Shown: positions 42,600 to 51,878, counted from the first letter of the stretch. The stretch is 64,000 nt of DNA from JAWLDA01 sp041686855 (GCA_041686855.1 JAWLDA010000005.1:62001-126000); one strand, 5' to 3'. Notes: a model not told the origin generated them from the letters alone. Program-made: numbers and translations.

Positions 42600-43325
42600 G
42601 TGGCCCAGAAGATTCGCGTCACGGTATGGAATGAGTTTCGCCACGAGAAGAACAACGAAGCTGTGAAAGCGGTGTATCCCCAGGGGATCCACGAGGCGGT
42701 TGCGGGGCACTTGCGTCAGCATCCTGAATTTGAAGTGCGGACGGCGACCCTCGACGAGCCGGAACACGGCCTCACCCAAGAGGTGGTCGATCAGACCGAC
42801 GTCCTCTTTTGGTGGGGACACGGGCATCACAAGGACGTCGACGACACCGTCGTCGATCGCGTCCACGAAGCCGTTCTCAACGGAATGGGGCTCGTCCCGT
42901 TACACTCGGCCCACTACTCCAAGATCTTCAAACGTCTCATGGGTACGACGTGTTCGCTCAAGTGGCGGGAGGCGAACGAGAACGAGCGCATCTGGATCGT
43001 CGAGCCCGGACATCCGATCGCAGAAGGGCTCCCGGAGGCGATCGAGATCAAAGAAGAGGAGATGTACGGGGAGCGTTTTGACATACCCGCTCCCGACACG
43101 CTCGTCTTTGTGAGTTGGTTCAAGGGCGGCGAGGTGTTTCGCAGCGGCTGCTGTTACACCCGTGGAAAAGGGAGAATCTTTTACTTTAGGCCGGGCCACG
43201 AGACGCACCCGACCTATCATCAACCCGAGATCGCCCGGGTGCTCGTCAATGCGGCTCGGTGGGCGGCGCCTTCCTCAGGTTCTGAGATTACGTGGGGGAA
43301 TGTGCAACCCAAGGAGGCGCTTTAG
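42600..43325 (+). CDS. ThuA-like protein (trehalose utilisation family)
   Basis: A protein of about 241 residues of the ThuA/glutamine-amidotransferase-like fold. Blocks: VTVWNEFRHEK, TDVLFWWGHGHHKDVDD, GLVPLHSAHYSKIFKRLMG, VEPGHPIAEGLP, EEMYGERFDIP and GRIFYFRPGHETHPTYH. ThuA proteins act in uptake or conversion of disaccharides through oxidised sugar intermediates, although the reaction is not settled. GTG 42600 with AAAGGG nine bases upstream is preferred to the TTG two codons earlier. Its stop overlaps that of the convergent sulfatase gene. Confidence 0.85.
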   Translation: MAQKIRVTVWNEFRHEKNNEAVKAVYPQGIHEAVAGHLRQHPEFEVRTATLDEPEHGLTQEVVDQTDVLFWWGHGHHKDVDDTVVDRVHEAVLNGMGLVPLHSAHYSKIFKRLMGTTCSLKWREANENERIWIVEPGHPIAEGLPEAIEIKEEEMYGERFDIPAPDTLVFVSWFKGGEVFRSGCCYTRGKGRIFYFRPGHETHPTYHQPEIARVLVNAARWAAPSSGSEITWGNVQPKEAL

Positions 43326-44767
43326 GCTCCGCCCGGGGGTCGTGTCCGTCGTTCCGGTCTCGGGGAGCCGTCTGCGGCTATTCCGTCAAAGACGTGCCCC
43401 AGACGAAGGCCGGAACGCTCCTGCACCTCGTAGCGGGTGAAGAAAGCTTCCATGCGCTCCAAGAGGGCGGTTTGCACCTGCGCAAACTCAGGGCGGTCGA
43501 CGAGATTGTTGCGCTCGCCGGGATCTTGAACGATGTCGTAGAGTTCGTTGCGATCGTCGAGGCCGTATCGATGGACGTACTTATACTCCGGCGTCCGAAT
43601 GCATCGGGTCGCGCCATACTCGCCGAAGTAAACGTGCTCCCATGCGAGGGGCTCTCCTTTGAGAAGGGGCGCGTAGCTGCGACCTGGAAGATTGCTGACG
43701 CGCTCGTCATCCGGGAGGGGAACCCCGGCCCAATCGAGGAGTGTCTGGAAGGTGTCGCAGTGGTCGACGATCGCTTCGCACGTTTGGCCGGCCGGAATTC
43801 GCCCGGGATGGTTGACGATCATCGGCACGCGAATGGATGCTTCGAGCATGTTTTTGGGAGTGGTGCAGTTCCCCTTGCCCCAGACACCGTGATGACCACA
43901 GGCAAGGCCGTGGTCGGAGGTGTACACCACGAGCGTCTCATCCCGCACGCCTAAAGCTTCGAGACGGTCGACGAGCCGGCCGATGTTCTCGTCGATGTGG
44001 GAGACGGACGCGTAGTACTGGGCAAGCGACTCCCGATTACCGATATTTTGGTACAGCACGTTGGTCCAAGGGTGGAGGGGCTCTGTCGGGATGCTGGGGA
44101 ATTCCGACCGCCGATACATCTCCACCAGCCGCTCCGGGTGCCCGCGCCACGGACCGTGAGTGCCGATGTAGCCGACGTACAAAAAGAGCGGCTGGTCGTC
44201 ATCGCAGTCTTGCGCCCATTGGTCCATATACTGCAAGGCTCGATCAGTGAGAATCTCCGTCTTGAAGCCCTCGAGGCGCACATCGGTCCCCTCGTCTGAG
44301 TACGTGTAGGCGCCGGAGTGCTCTCCCTGCGGGTGCCGGACGGAGAACCAACGATTGAAGCCTTTCTGCGGCTGGTGTCCATTGCCCATATGCCACTTGC
44401 CGCTGAGGGCGCAGTGGTAACCGGCCCGTTGGAGGAGTTCGGGTAGCGTGAGCTCGGTGTCAAGGGTCGTCGTGCTGAGTGTCGGGGTCCCCGAGGCATC
44501 ACCTTTGTTGGCGTTCGCGTCGGCACCGTCGATTCCAGCGAGGAAGTCATGGATGCCGTGCTGCGAGCTCATCTTCCCCGTAAACAAATTGGCCCGCGCC
44601 GGCGAGCAGACGGGCGTTGGTGTAAAGCATCGGTCCATCCGCATACCGGTCCTGGCCAGGTGATCCATCACCGGTGTGTGCAATTCGTGGCATCCGTAAC
44701 AGTTGGCCGCCCACTGGCCGTGATCGTCGCTCATGATCAGGAGAATGTTTGGACGCTTTTGGCTCAC
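43322..44767 (-). CDS. Type I sulfatase (Cys-type)
   Basis: A 481-residue arylsulfatase-family hydrolase with no signal peptide, so probably cytosolic. It opens PNILLIMSDDHGQWA (metal-binding Asp pair) and carries the formylglycine site PVCSPARANLFTG with Cys54. Lys124 and His126 are in SGKWHMG, and the second metal site is YTSDHGLACGHHGVWGKG. The Cys must be converted to formylglycine, and an anaerobic sulfatase maturase that can do this is encoded at the right end of the window. The GTG at 44767 has GAGGGGG ten bases upstream. The substrate is an unknown sulfate ester; choline sulfatases and phosphonate hydrolases are related. Confidence 0.9.
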   Translation of the reverse strand: MSQKRPNILLIMSDDHGQWAANCYGCHELHTPVMDHLARTGMRMDRCFTPTPVCSPARANLFTGKMSSQHGIHDFLAGIDGADANANKGDASGTPTLSTTTLDTELTLPELLQRAGYHCALSGKWHMGNGHQPQKGFNRWFSVRHPQGEHSGAYTYSDEGTDVRLEGFKTEILTDRALQYMDQWAQDCDDDQPLFLYVGYIGTHGPWRGHPERLVEMYRRSEFPSIPTEPLHPWTNVLYQNIGNRESLAQYYASVSHIDENIGRLVDRLEALGVRDETLVVYTSDHGLACGHHGVWGKGNCTTPKNMLEASIRVPMIVNHPGRIPAGQTCEAIVDHCDTFQTLLDWAGVPLPDDERVSNLPGRSYAPLLKGEPLAWEHVYFGEYGATRCIRTPEYKYVHRYGLDDRNELYDIVQDPGERNNLVDRPEFAQVQTALLERMEAFFTRYEVQERSGLRLGHVFDGIAADGSPRPERRTRPPGGA

Positions 44768-44852
44768 TCGTTATAGGCCCCCTCTCGTATCCGTTTAACG
44801 ATTCCGGCAACCGCGTTGGAGTCCTGGGATATCACACTGTGAGGTGAACCAC

Positions 44853-45410
44853 ATGAGCAGCTACTGTGACGTGGCGCCGGGACATCCGTACCACGGACCG
44901 TACCACGATGAGGAGTACGGTTTTCCGTTACATGATGATAATCAACTCTTTGAGCGCTTGGTCCTGGAGATCAACCAGGCCGGGCTCTCGTGGCTCACGA
45001 TTCTCAAAAAACGGGAAGGCTTCCGACAGGCTTACAACGGTTTTGACGTGGCTGTGATAGCTGCTTACTCGGAGGAGGATCGGCAGCGACTTCTAAGTGA
45101 TCCGAGGATCATTCGCAATCGTCTCAAAGTGGAGGCGGCCATTCACAACGCCCGCCGCATCGTGGAGATCCAAGGTGAGCACGGCTCGTTCTCTGCTTGG
45201 TTAAAGGCGCACCATCCCCTGCGTAAGGAAGAGTGGGTGCGCCTTTTCAAAAAGAACTTCCGGTTTGTCGGTGGAGAGATCGTCGGGGAATTCTTGATGA
45301 GCACAGGGTACCTCCCTGGGGCCCATCGACCCGACTGTCCGGTCTTTACCACGATTGCAGCGTTAGAGCCGCCGTGGATGACGGCGCGTTCCGAGGGACT
45401 CGGCCATTAA
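44853..45410 (+). CDS. tag: DNA-3-methyladenine glycosylase I
   Basis: A 185-residue Tag-type glycosylase that removes 3-methyladenine from DNA. The expected zinc ligands are present: Cys5 in SSYCDVAPG, a His in the following HDEEYG stretch, and the His and Cys of GAHRPDCPVF near the C-terminus. FERLVLEINQAGLSWLTILKKREGFRQAY is the conserved core (cited as QAGLSWLTILKKREGFR). ATG 44853 with GAGGTG six bases upstream is chosen over a GTG three codons before it. It is a single gene, divergent from the sulfatase. Confidence 0.92.
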   Translation: MSSYCDVAPGHPYHGPYHDEEYGFPLHDDNQLFERLVLEINQAGLSWLTILKKREGFRQAYNGFDVAVIAAYSEEDRQRLLSDPRIIRNRLKVEAAIHNARRIVEIQGEHGSFSAWLKAHHPLRKEEWVRLFKKNFRFVGGEIVGEFLMSTGYLPGAHRPDCPVFTTIAALEPPWMTARSEGLGH

Positions 45411-45468
45411 CGCTCGCGCCGGTCGTATCACTGGTTATCTCTGGCGACAATTAAAGCGTTGGAACAGC

Positions 45469-46257
45469 TCACCCTCCCGGAGCAAAGAGTCGCGAGAAGT
45501 TCCCAAGGCTGATGGCGTGGGAGACGTCTTCGCTAACGTCATCGGCCGCCGCCTTGCTCACGCCGACGGCAGGGTCGAAGAGCGGCGCGTGCGTTCCGAG
45601 CAGGATACGCTCCGCACCCATGCGAGCGAGCGCATCCTGTAGGAGCCGACCCGACTCGACCATTGATAGCTCGACGTGGATATTGGGGCAATCACTGTAC
45701 GCAGCGAGCTCCGGCATATACGACGAACAGACCAGGATCGTGAGGCGCGGGTGCCTGCGGGCAAACGCGGCAATCTCTTTGGCCCCCACCCCTACACTCG
45801 TCATGAGCGGGTGCCGAGAACGTTCGTCCTCCATCCGCGCCTGAATGCTGAGCGTCGTCCCCGTGTCGGTGAGCGACGCTGCGAGCGCGTCAATCGGCGG
45901 GGCGTCCATGGCGTAGGTATGATAGTTGGGAAAAACCTTGATCGCCCGAACGGCGTCGCCCTGTTCGTTCAGGCAGGCTTCCAGGTGCTCCTCCCACGTT
46001 GGTAGCGAGGGGTTTACGACGGGCGCAAGCACCAGCGAAAAGTCTCGGGCCGTTGTGTCCTGGTCTCGCCACGCCGTGGTCTCCTGAAAGAGACGGCGGT
46101 TCGACGCCATGGGCTCAGGCGTCAGCGCGGCTTCCACGGGAGAGATGCAGGCGCCCTTAATCCCGACGGCGCGCAGCGAGGCGATCACGTCGGGGAGCGT
46201 TCTATCTCGATACGAACGAAACGCCCAAACACCACTAAACGCGTTGGCGTCATGCAT
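45469..46257 (-). CDS. Amidohydrolase-2-like TIM-barrel protein, metal ligands partly lost
   Basis: A 262-residue protein paralogous in layout to the next gene upstream. It keeps barrel strands such as AIKVFPNYHTY, LTILVCSSYMPELA, NIHVELSMVESG and ERILLGTHAPLF. It lacks the N-terminal HxH motif (FSGVWAFRSYRD stands there), and the strand-6 His is replaced by serines. The ATG overlaps the end of the paralogue by eight bases, so the two are co-translated. It may be a non-catalytic or altered partner. Assignment to the superfamily is moderately sure; its function is unknown. Confidence 0.65.
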   Translation of the reverse strand: MHDANAFSGVWAFRSYRDRTLPDVIASLRAVGIKGACISPVEAALTPEPMASNRRLFQETTAWRDQDTTARDFSLVLAPVVNPSLPTWEEHLEACLNEQGDAVRAIKVFPNYHTYAMDAPPIDALAASLTDTGTTLSIQARMEDERSRHPLMTSVGVGAKEIAAFARRHPRLTILVCSSYMPELAAYSDCPNIHVELSMVESGRLLQDALARMGAERILLGTHAPLFDPAVGVSKAAADDVSEDVSHAISLGNFSRLFAPGG

Positions 46258-47044
46258 GGTGGACCGCCTCCTCGTTCATGTCGATCTTTAAAATCCGGGC
46301 AGCGTTCTCTCCGAGGATCTTGCGTTTGGTCGCTTCGTCGAGGCGGGCGCCGGTGACGCGCGCTTTCTGCACGGCAAAGTCGCGAATAGGCCAATCCGAC
46401 CCGTAGAGCACGCGGTCGGCTCCCAGCTCGGATACAGCGTACTCGACCAACTCAGCTTCGGGTTGAGCGCCCGAGGTATCTACCACCACGTTGGGGTAAG
46501 GTTTCACGTCAAGGACGCCGCGCCAACGAACGCCTGCGAGGTGAGCCATGATGATGGTCACGTCGGGATGCCGACGGGCCAAGTGGGCGATTTCAGCCGC
46601 CGTCGACTCGTTAAAGGCGTACTCCGTCATCTTGTACCAGGCATGATGCAGCACCGGAATCTGGAGTGCAGCCGCCCGTTCCATGATCGGGTCGAGTCGG
46701 GCGTCGTCTGCGTGGACTGCGATCCACAACTTGATGCCACACATGTTGCCGTTCACCACGCACCGCTCGATCTCGTTAAGAGAGAACTCCAGGTCGTGTG
46801 AGGGATTTAAATAACAAAAGCCCATAAAGAAGTCGGGGTGAGCATCGATGAGCTGCATGCCTAAATCGTTACTGGCAACGATATCTTCAGGGGATGGATC
46901 GGGACCTCCGCTACCCAAGTTAAACAGGTAGACGACACGATCGATCCCCGAGCGCCGTCCCAGCCTGATAGCATCCTCTGCTTCTTCGGGGCGATACACC
47001 GCTCCCGGAGAGCTGGTGTGAATATGAATGTCGATAACCAACAC
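46250..47044 (-). CDS. Amidohydrolase-2 family metal-dependent hydrolase
   Basis: A 264-residue TIM-barrel hydrolase of the amidohydrolase-2/decarboxylase group. HIHT at residues 6-9 is the first metal motif, IPVLHHAWYKM and IIMAHLAGVRW give the next His ligands, and VLYGSDWPIRD supplies the final Asp. The GTG at 47044 has AAAGGGG about five bases upstream. It overlaps its degenerate paralogue by eight bases and lies downstream of a solute-binding protein beyond a strong terminator. The substrate is unknown. Confidence 0.85.
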   Translation of the reverse strand: MLVIDIHIHTSSPGAVYRPEEAEDAIRLGRRSGIDRVVYLFNLGSGGPDPSPEDIVASNDLGMQLIDAHPDFFMGFCYLNPSHDLEFSLNEIERCVVNGNMCGIKLWIAVHADDARLDPIMERAAALQIPVLHHAWYKMTEYAFNESTAAEIAHLARRHPDVTIIMAHLAGVRWRGVLDVKPYPNVVVDTSGAQPEAELVEYAVSELGADRVLYGSDWPIRDFAVQKARVTGARLDEATKRKILGENAARILKIDMNEEAVHHA

Positions 47045-47098
47045 GACGACCCCTTTCAGCCCTTGATCCGTCTCTGTGGAGTTCGTTACCCAAAGAGT

Positions 47099-47137
47099 CG
47101 AGGGGCCGTCGCTATCAGCATGTGCGACGGCCCCTCG
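47099..47137 (-). terminator. Terminator of the solute-binding protein gene
   Basis: A perfect 14-base stem, CGAGGGGCCGTCGC (47099-47112) with GCGACGGCCCCTCG (47124-47137), and an 11-base loop; on the minus strand ACTCTTTGG follows. It lies between the solute-binding protein and the amidohydrolase pair. Confidence 0.6.
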
Positions 47138-47170
47138 CAGCCCTTTAGGCCGGCTCCAGCTTGGAGTGCG

Positions 47171-48439
47171 TTACCGAGCGTTGTACCCGTCGAGGATCCC
47201 CTGGATGATCCGGTCGATCTCCAGCGCCGCGCTCTGCGCCGGAATGGGATCGACCCGGTCCCGCATCGCCTGGTTTAACAGGGGGTTAATCTGGGCAGTC
47301 ATGTTTCTCCCCTCGGGGTGATCCATGTAGATCGTGCCCACTTCACCCGAGCGGATAAAGGCGTCAATGTGCTCAGGGTGCTCATTGGCGTTTAGGAAAT
47401 CATCGCTCGCCCCGACCGAGAGACGGCTGGGGATGATGTGGCCTTCGTGGGCGGCCCAACGCAGGAACTCCTCGCTGGCGGCGAATTTAATGAACTCCCA
47501 CGCCGCCTCCGGTTTCTCGGTGCCGGCGGCGATGTACATCTCTTCGGGCCAAATACCGGTACCGCGGTACTCCTGACCGTCAATGGTTGCGATCGGGAAC
47601 GGCGAGATATCCCAGGAGAAGTTGACCGATTGCCGGACGGGCTCAAGCGCCCAGCTGCCACCTGCGTACATCGAGACCAACCCTTGCAGGAACGAAGGCT
47701 GCTGACCGCCATTGGCGGTGATCCAGTCGGATGGCGCTTGCACGCCGTACTGAAGTTCGAGGTTGCGTCGCTCTTCCATCATGAAGACTCGGGCCGGGGT
47801 GTTAAAGCGGCTCTCGGTAGCGTCCGCGTTCCAGAACGCCCCGTCGTAGTAGAGCAGAGGCATGTGGTCGCCGCCGTGAATGAGGTTAAGCCCGTATTGA
47901 GTGACGGTGTCACCGCGCTGAAGCGTCTGTTTGCGCGCCCGATCGACGAACTCCGTCCACGTCCAGTCTTGGTCGGGGGGGGCCAGACCCGCGGCGTTGG
48001 CATGGTCGAGGTTGTGGTACATGACAGTCGCGGTGAAGCCTAACGGCAGGCCGTAGTGTTTGCCGTCCACATTGTAGCTGTTCCAAACCGGCGCAATGAA
48101 GTCGGGCACGTTGAGAGTGGCCCCGTCACGCTCAATGAAGGAGTCGAGCGGGAGCCACATGTCCTTGATACCCTTCCAACCCGCTCCGAACCAACCCACA
48201 TCGGGAGGTGTGCCGGCGGCCGTCAGCACCGTCAACGACTGGTTGGGGTTGTTGGTCAAGATCATCTCGACGTTGATATTAGGGTGCTTCGCCTCAAACT
48301 GTTCGACGAGGCCTTCTCCGAATCGGACCTTAGCGGGTGTGTACTCGGGCCATAGCAGTTGGAGCGTCACTTCCTGCGCCAGCACGCCCCCTGTCAGGAG
48401 GATGCAGAGCGCGATGGTTAACAGACTAACGCGTTTCAT
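47171..48439 (-). CDS. Family 1 extracellular solute-binding protein (sugar-type ABC transporter)
   Basis: A 422-residue secreted protein with a clear signal peptide (MKRVSLLTIALCILLTGGVLA), then EVTLQLLWPEYTPAKV. Family blocks are FEAKHPNINVEMI, LTAAGTPPDVGWFGAG, YGLPLGFTATVMYHN and PEAAWEFIKFAASEEFL. It has no lipobox Cys, so it is free or anchored otherwise. No permease or ATPase is adjacent, so the transporter partners are elsewhere. It lies about 50 bases downstream of the hydrolase-aminotransferase fusion and is probably co-transcribed with it. Specificity is unknown. Confidence 0.88.
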   Translation of the reverse strand: MKRVSLLTIALCILLTGGVLAQEVTLQLLWPEYTPAKVRFGEGLVEQFEAKHPNINVEMILTNNPNQSLTVLTAAGTPPDVGWFGAGWKGIKDMWLPLDSFIERDGATLNVPDFIAPVWNSYNVDGKHYGLPLGFTATVMYHNLDHANAAGLAPPDQDWTWTEFVDRARKQTLQRGDTVTQYGLNLIHGGDHMPLLYYDGAFWNADATESRFNTPARVFMMEERRNLELQYGVQAPSDWITANGGQQPSFLQGLVSMYAGGSWALEPVRQSVNFSWDISPFPIATIDGQEYRGTGIWPEEMYIAAGTEKPEAAWEFIKFAASEEFLRWAAHEGHIIPSRLSVGASDDFLNANEHPEHIDAFIRSGEVGTIYMDHPEGRNMTAQINPLLNQAMRDRVDPIPAQSAALEIDRIIQGILDGYNAR

Positions 48440-48490
48440 GCTGTCACGTCCCTTCTAATCGTGTGTGATGGGTCGGTCAATGGTCCACGT

Positions 48491-50620
48491 TTATCCAGTC
48501 AGTGTCGCCTGCTCACCTCCCCGTTCGGTTTGGACTCGGGCGAGCGCCCGGTCGCACCGTTCGAGCGTCTCGGCGATATCCGCCTCGGTGTGGGCGAAGT
48601 TGGGGTAAAGGACGCGGTAGAAGCTGACGCCCTCGGCATAGCATGCGTCGGTAAAGGCTTCCGCCAAAGCGGCGCCTTCCTTGGCATCACCCGTAGGGGT
48701 CCACATTGAGCAAGGCGCCAACCCTACCACCTTCGCCGGAAAATGATGCGCTTGAAAGAGTTGGTTAAGCCCGTCCATCAGTTGTTCACCGCGGGCCCAG
48801 AGGTGTTCGATGACGCCGTCTTGCTCGTAAATGTTGAGCGCCTCGATGGCCGCCGCCAGCGCAAGGGTCTCGCCTGAGAACGTAGAGCTCACCGGAATCT
48901 TAGCGGCTTGCTCCATGTACTCCGCGCGGCCGCAGAGCACGCTGAGCGGCATTCCCGCGGCCATCCCTTTTGAGAAGACGGCCAGGTCCGGCGTCACGCC
49001 AAAAAACTCCTGAGCGCCGCCGATACGAAGGCGGAAACCAGTCACAATTTCGTCAAAGATCAAGAGCGCTCCGATGCTGTCGGCCAGCTCGCGAATCTGG
49101 CGGTAAAACGGATGGTCGGGGTAGATCTCGGCGTACGGCATCGAGAGGGTGAGAGCGGCAATGCGCTCAGCCCCCTCCTCCTGGACGATCCGCTCAAAGG
49201 CAGAGATGTCGAAGGGAGCGCTACGAGTTAGACGGGTGATCTCTTCGGGAGAGCCTCTCTCAATGCCCCCGGTATTGTTGAGCCAGCCGTGGTAGCCGCA
49301 GCTGACGACGACGGGTCGCCGGGTGTGTGCCCGGGCCACCCTGAGAGCGGCGGCCATAGCCTCGCCGCCTGTCTTGAGGTAGCGCACCTGCTCGGCGCAG
49401 GGAATCGCCCGGACGAGCCGCTCGGCTAGCTCCGACTCGAGAGGGCTCGGGTGACCGTAGACGGTGCCGAGCTCCAGTTGGCGGCGAATCGCGTCGTTGA
49501 TGCGCTCGTTGGCGTATCCGAGTGTGACCGGGCCGAGCCCGTTGCGGTAGTCGATGTAACAGCGGCCGCTCTCATCCCAGACCCGGCATCCCTTTCCCCA
49601 GGCGATGCGCGGCGGCTCGTTGGGGTGAAGGGTTCGGTTGGGAGCCTTGGACATCGTCCCGGAGCCACCGGGGATCAGCTGGGCAGCCCGCTCAAACCGA
49701 GCCCAGGCCTCTTGGACGCCGACGTCGCTGAGGTGGCCCGCTCTCTCGCGGTCTGTGGCTGAAGGTGCGGCGTCGTGAAGGAGCGCTTCGCATGCCGCCA
49801 CGACGTCCCGACTGTTTGCGGACCAGCCGTATGCGTACTCAACACGGCGGATCGCCGCTTTGGTCATCGCCCCAGTCGCGATCGTGTCGGCGTACTCGTG
49901 CGCTGTGGTGCAGTCGCGCAGTAGGATACAGCGGTAGCCGAGCCCGCACATGTCTTCGATCCCGCCGGGACTGCTCATGACGCAGTAGTCCGTCATAAAC
50001 CCGACAAAGAGGAGCGTGTCGATACCCCGTTTGCGGCAGTGGTGGTCAAGCTGTTGGGTGGTGATGATCACTCCGTCCTCCGCTTGGGGACGGATGGAGC
50101 GAGCAATGTCGAACGAGTCGGGGTGTGTCTCCCAAACGCCACCGGGAAACGACGGGCCGTACGACTTGGCATAACGCTCTTTTAGAGAGAAGCGGCGCAC
50201 ACTTCCTCCGGCATGGCGAATGCCGGGCCCTGGTTTGAGTGCGTCTTCGCCCAGCTCGTCTAGGCCATCTCGATGTTGCGGATAACGTTTGCCGTAACTC
50301 TCCGGAGCTGAGTGACACACCCAGACGCCGGCCTTGCGGGCAGCCTCAATGAGAGGCGCGATACGTTCATTGGTGATCGTGGCAGCTCGCGGCACCCACG
50401 TGGCCATTGAGGCGTCGGTGGCGCCGTCGGTGTAGGGGTACGGACCGTCCGGCTCGCCGAGATTCCAACAATGCATGGCCAAGATACCGACGCGTTTTGG
50501 ATCTAATTCAAAAGTGTCTTCGTAGTATCCCTCGCGCTCTTCGGCAGGGGACGCCATTCCCGGACCGTAAAAACGCCGGACCTGGTAGCGCAGGGCGGGG
50601 AATCGAGCCTGCTGGCTCAC
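48491..50620 (-). CDS. Fusion of isochorismatase-like cysteine hydrolase and class III aminotransferase
   Basis: A 709-residue protein with two enzymes in one chain. Residues about 40-285 form an isochorismatase-like hydrolase: VGILAMHCWNLGEP, then LLFVGFMTDYCVMSSPGG with the nucleophile Cys213. The strand-1 Asp normal in this family appears replaced (LAMH instead of a VIDMQ-like sequence). Residues about 300-700 form a complete class III PLP aminotransferase: RVWDESGRCYIDYRNG, LKTGGEAMAAALRVAR, FDEIVTGFR (522-530) and VFSKGMAAGMPL with PLP Lys551. GTG 50620 has AGGAG ten bases upstream. The fusion suggests that a carbamoyl or amide compound is hydrolysed and the amine then transaminated. A solute-binding protein gene follows. 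Confidence 0.85.
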   Translation of the reverse strand: MSQQARFPALRYQVRRFYGPGMASPAEEREGYYEDTFELDPKRVGILAMHCWNLGEPDGPYPYTDGATDASMATWVPRAATITNERIAPLIEAARKAGVWVCHSAPESYGKRYPQHRDGLDELGEDALKPGPGIRHAGGSVRRFSLKERYAKSYGPSFPGGVWETHPDSFDIARSIRPQAEDGVIITTQQLDHHCRKRGIDTLLFVGFMTDYCVMSSPGGIEDMCGLGYRCILLRDCTTAHEYADTIATGAMTKAAIRRVEYAYGWSANSRDVVAACEALLHDAAPSATDRERAGHLSDVGVQEAWARFERAAQLIPGGSGTMSKAPNRTLHPNEPPRIAWGKGCRVWDESGRCYIDYRNGLGPVTLGYANERINDAIRRQLELGTVYGHPSPLESELAERLVRAIPCAEQVRYLKTGGEAMAAALRVARAHTRRPVVVSCGYHGWLNNTGGIERGSPEEITRLTRSAPFDISAFERIVQEEGAERIAALTLSMPYAEIYPDHPFYRQIRELADSIGALLIFDEIVTGFRLRIGGAQEFFGVTPDLAVFSKGMAAGMPLSVLCGRAEYMEQAAKIPVSSTFSGETLALAAAIEALNIYEQDGVIEHLWARGEQLMDGLNQLFQAHHFPAKVVGLAPCSMWTPTGDAKEGAALAEAFTDACYAEGVSFYRVLYPNFAHTEADIAETLERCDRALARVQTERGGEQATLTG

Positions 50621-50895
50621 GGGGAGATCACTCCTATCGGAGGTCTTATTGAGATTGCATTCGGTACCCGAGTCTTCGGATTGTTCGTTGAGTGCCGAGT
50701 CGACAGTATTGGTACGAAGCCGACTCTCTTAGCAATGTTTTCAACTTATTTCGTCGTCATCCTGCGTGTGAGTGCGTGGCGCCTCGGATAACCTTTCATG
50801 GCGAACGGAATTTAACACTTCTCTAACCTCTTCGTTATAGTCCCGAAACAGTTCCCCGTTACAATGGCGTTACAAAACTCGGGAAGGGAGTTTCT

Positions 50896-51513
50896 ATGCA
50901 AAATAACACGAGGTTCAAACTGCCACTTGCGGGTGTAGGGGCCACGATACTCGCGGCAATCATCGCCTTTGTCGGGATCGCCCCTGGTGTCTCCTCGCAG
51001 AACTCCGAGAATGTTGTCGCCGTAGTGAACGGCGAGGAAATTCGAGAAGGGGAACTCGTCTCTGAACTCATCGAACGAGAGGGACCCCAATTGCTCAACA
51101 TTCTCATCCGAGAGCGGATTCTCCAACAAGCCGCAGATGAGGCAGGAGTAGACGTGAGTACGCAGCGGGTCGAGCAGGAGCTGGCGTCAGTTCGTGGGAG
51201 TTTTGAGTCGGAAGAGCAATTCGCACGAGCGCTTGAACAGTCTGGGCACTCCATATCTTCACTCAAGCGGGACATCCGACTCGAATTGACACTTCATGAG
51301 CTGGTCGCGGATCAAGTGAGTGTGTCGGAGGAGGAGATCCGCGCCGCGTACGAGAGCTACAAAGAGCAGCTCGGCGGTGCTACTTTCGACCAAGCGCGCG
51401 TTCAACTGGAGGAAGTCGTTCGTCAGCAAAAGTTTAATCAAGCGTCGCAGGCATGGCTGACGGAAAAGGTCTCCGAATCGAGCATTGAGATCTTGCTTGA
51501 TTCGGACAACTAA
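50896..51513 (+). CDS. SurA/PrsA-like secreted chaperone domain protein
   Basis: A 205-residue protein with an N-terminal hydrophobic export segment (GATILAAIIAFVGIAPGV), then VVAVVNGEEIREGELVSELI, the usual opening of SurA and PrsA. Helical chaperone segments continue to the C-terminus (SVSEEEIRAAYESYKEQL). The peptidyl-prolyl isomerase domain of PrsA is missing, so only holdase activity is expected. AAGGGAG precedes ATG 50896. It is followed 38 bases later by a small membrane protein gene on the same strand. Confidence 0.75.
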   Translation: MQNNTRFKLPLAGVGATILAAIIAFVGIAPGVSSQNSENVVAVVNGEEIREGELVSELIEREGPQLLNILIRERILQQAADEAGVDVSTQRVEQELASVRGSFESEEQFARALEQSGHSISSLKRDIRLELTLHELVADQVSVSEEEIRAAYESYKEQLGGATFDQARVQLEEVVRQQKFNQASQAWLTEKVSESSIEILLDSDN

Positions 51514-51551
51514 ATCCCAGCGACTGAAGGCGTGTAAAGGAGGTCCTGAAC

Positions 51552-51803
51552 TTGCGGTCGCACCGTTTGTTGGCGTTCATGTCAGGAATCCTTTTGGGAT
51601 TCATAGCCACGGCTCAGTCGGCGTTTGCGCAGGAGTTGGGCGAGCTCGGCTCGGAATCGGTCGCATCGGATCCGAATGTGTTCCTATGGATCGCGGCGGG
51701 GATTGTCGCTCTGGGCGCCATCGCCGGCGCTGTGATATCCTACTTCCGTAAAAAAGAGAAGGAACGAGTACAGAGCCTGATGGAGCAGATCGACGATAAC
51801 TAG
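51552..51803 (+). CDS. Small exported single-pass membrane protein
   Basis: An 83-residue product with a signal-like N-terminus (LLAFMSGILLGFIATAQSAFA), a short acidic linker (ELGELGSESVASD), one membrane helix (FLWIAAGIVALGAIAGAVIS) and a charged tail. It starts at a TTG (51552) with a perfect AAGGAGGT seven bases upstream. It is co-directional with the SurA/PrsA-like gene and ends just before a strong terminator. I do not recognise a family. Confidence 0.65.
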   Translation: MRSHRLLAFMSGILLGFIATAQSAFAQELGELGSESVASDPNVFLWIAAGIVALGAIAGAVISYFRKKEKERVQSLMEQIDDN

Positions 51804-51828
51804 AGAGCTTCACAGGCTCGTACATCCT

Positions 51829-51867
51829 AAAAGCGGCCATCCGGTCTCGCACCGGGAGGCCGCTTTT
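51829..51867. terminator. Bidirectional intrinsic terminator
   Basis: AAAAGCGGCC (51829-51838) with GGCCGCTTTT (51858-51867) outside and CCGGT with ACCGG inside. A-run and T-run flank it, so it works in both directions between the small membrane protein and the convergent histidine kinase. Confidence 0.75.
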
Positions 51868-51878
51868 AACCTTCGCTT

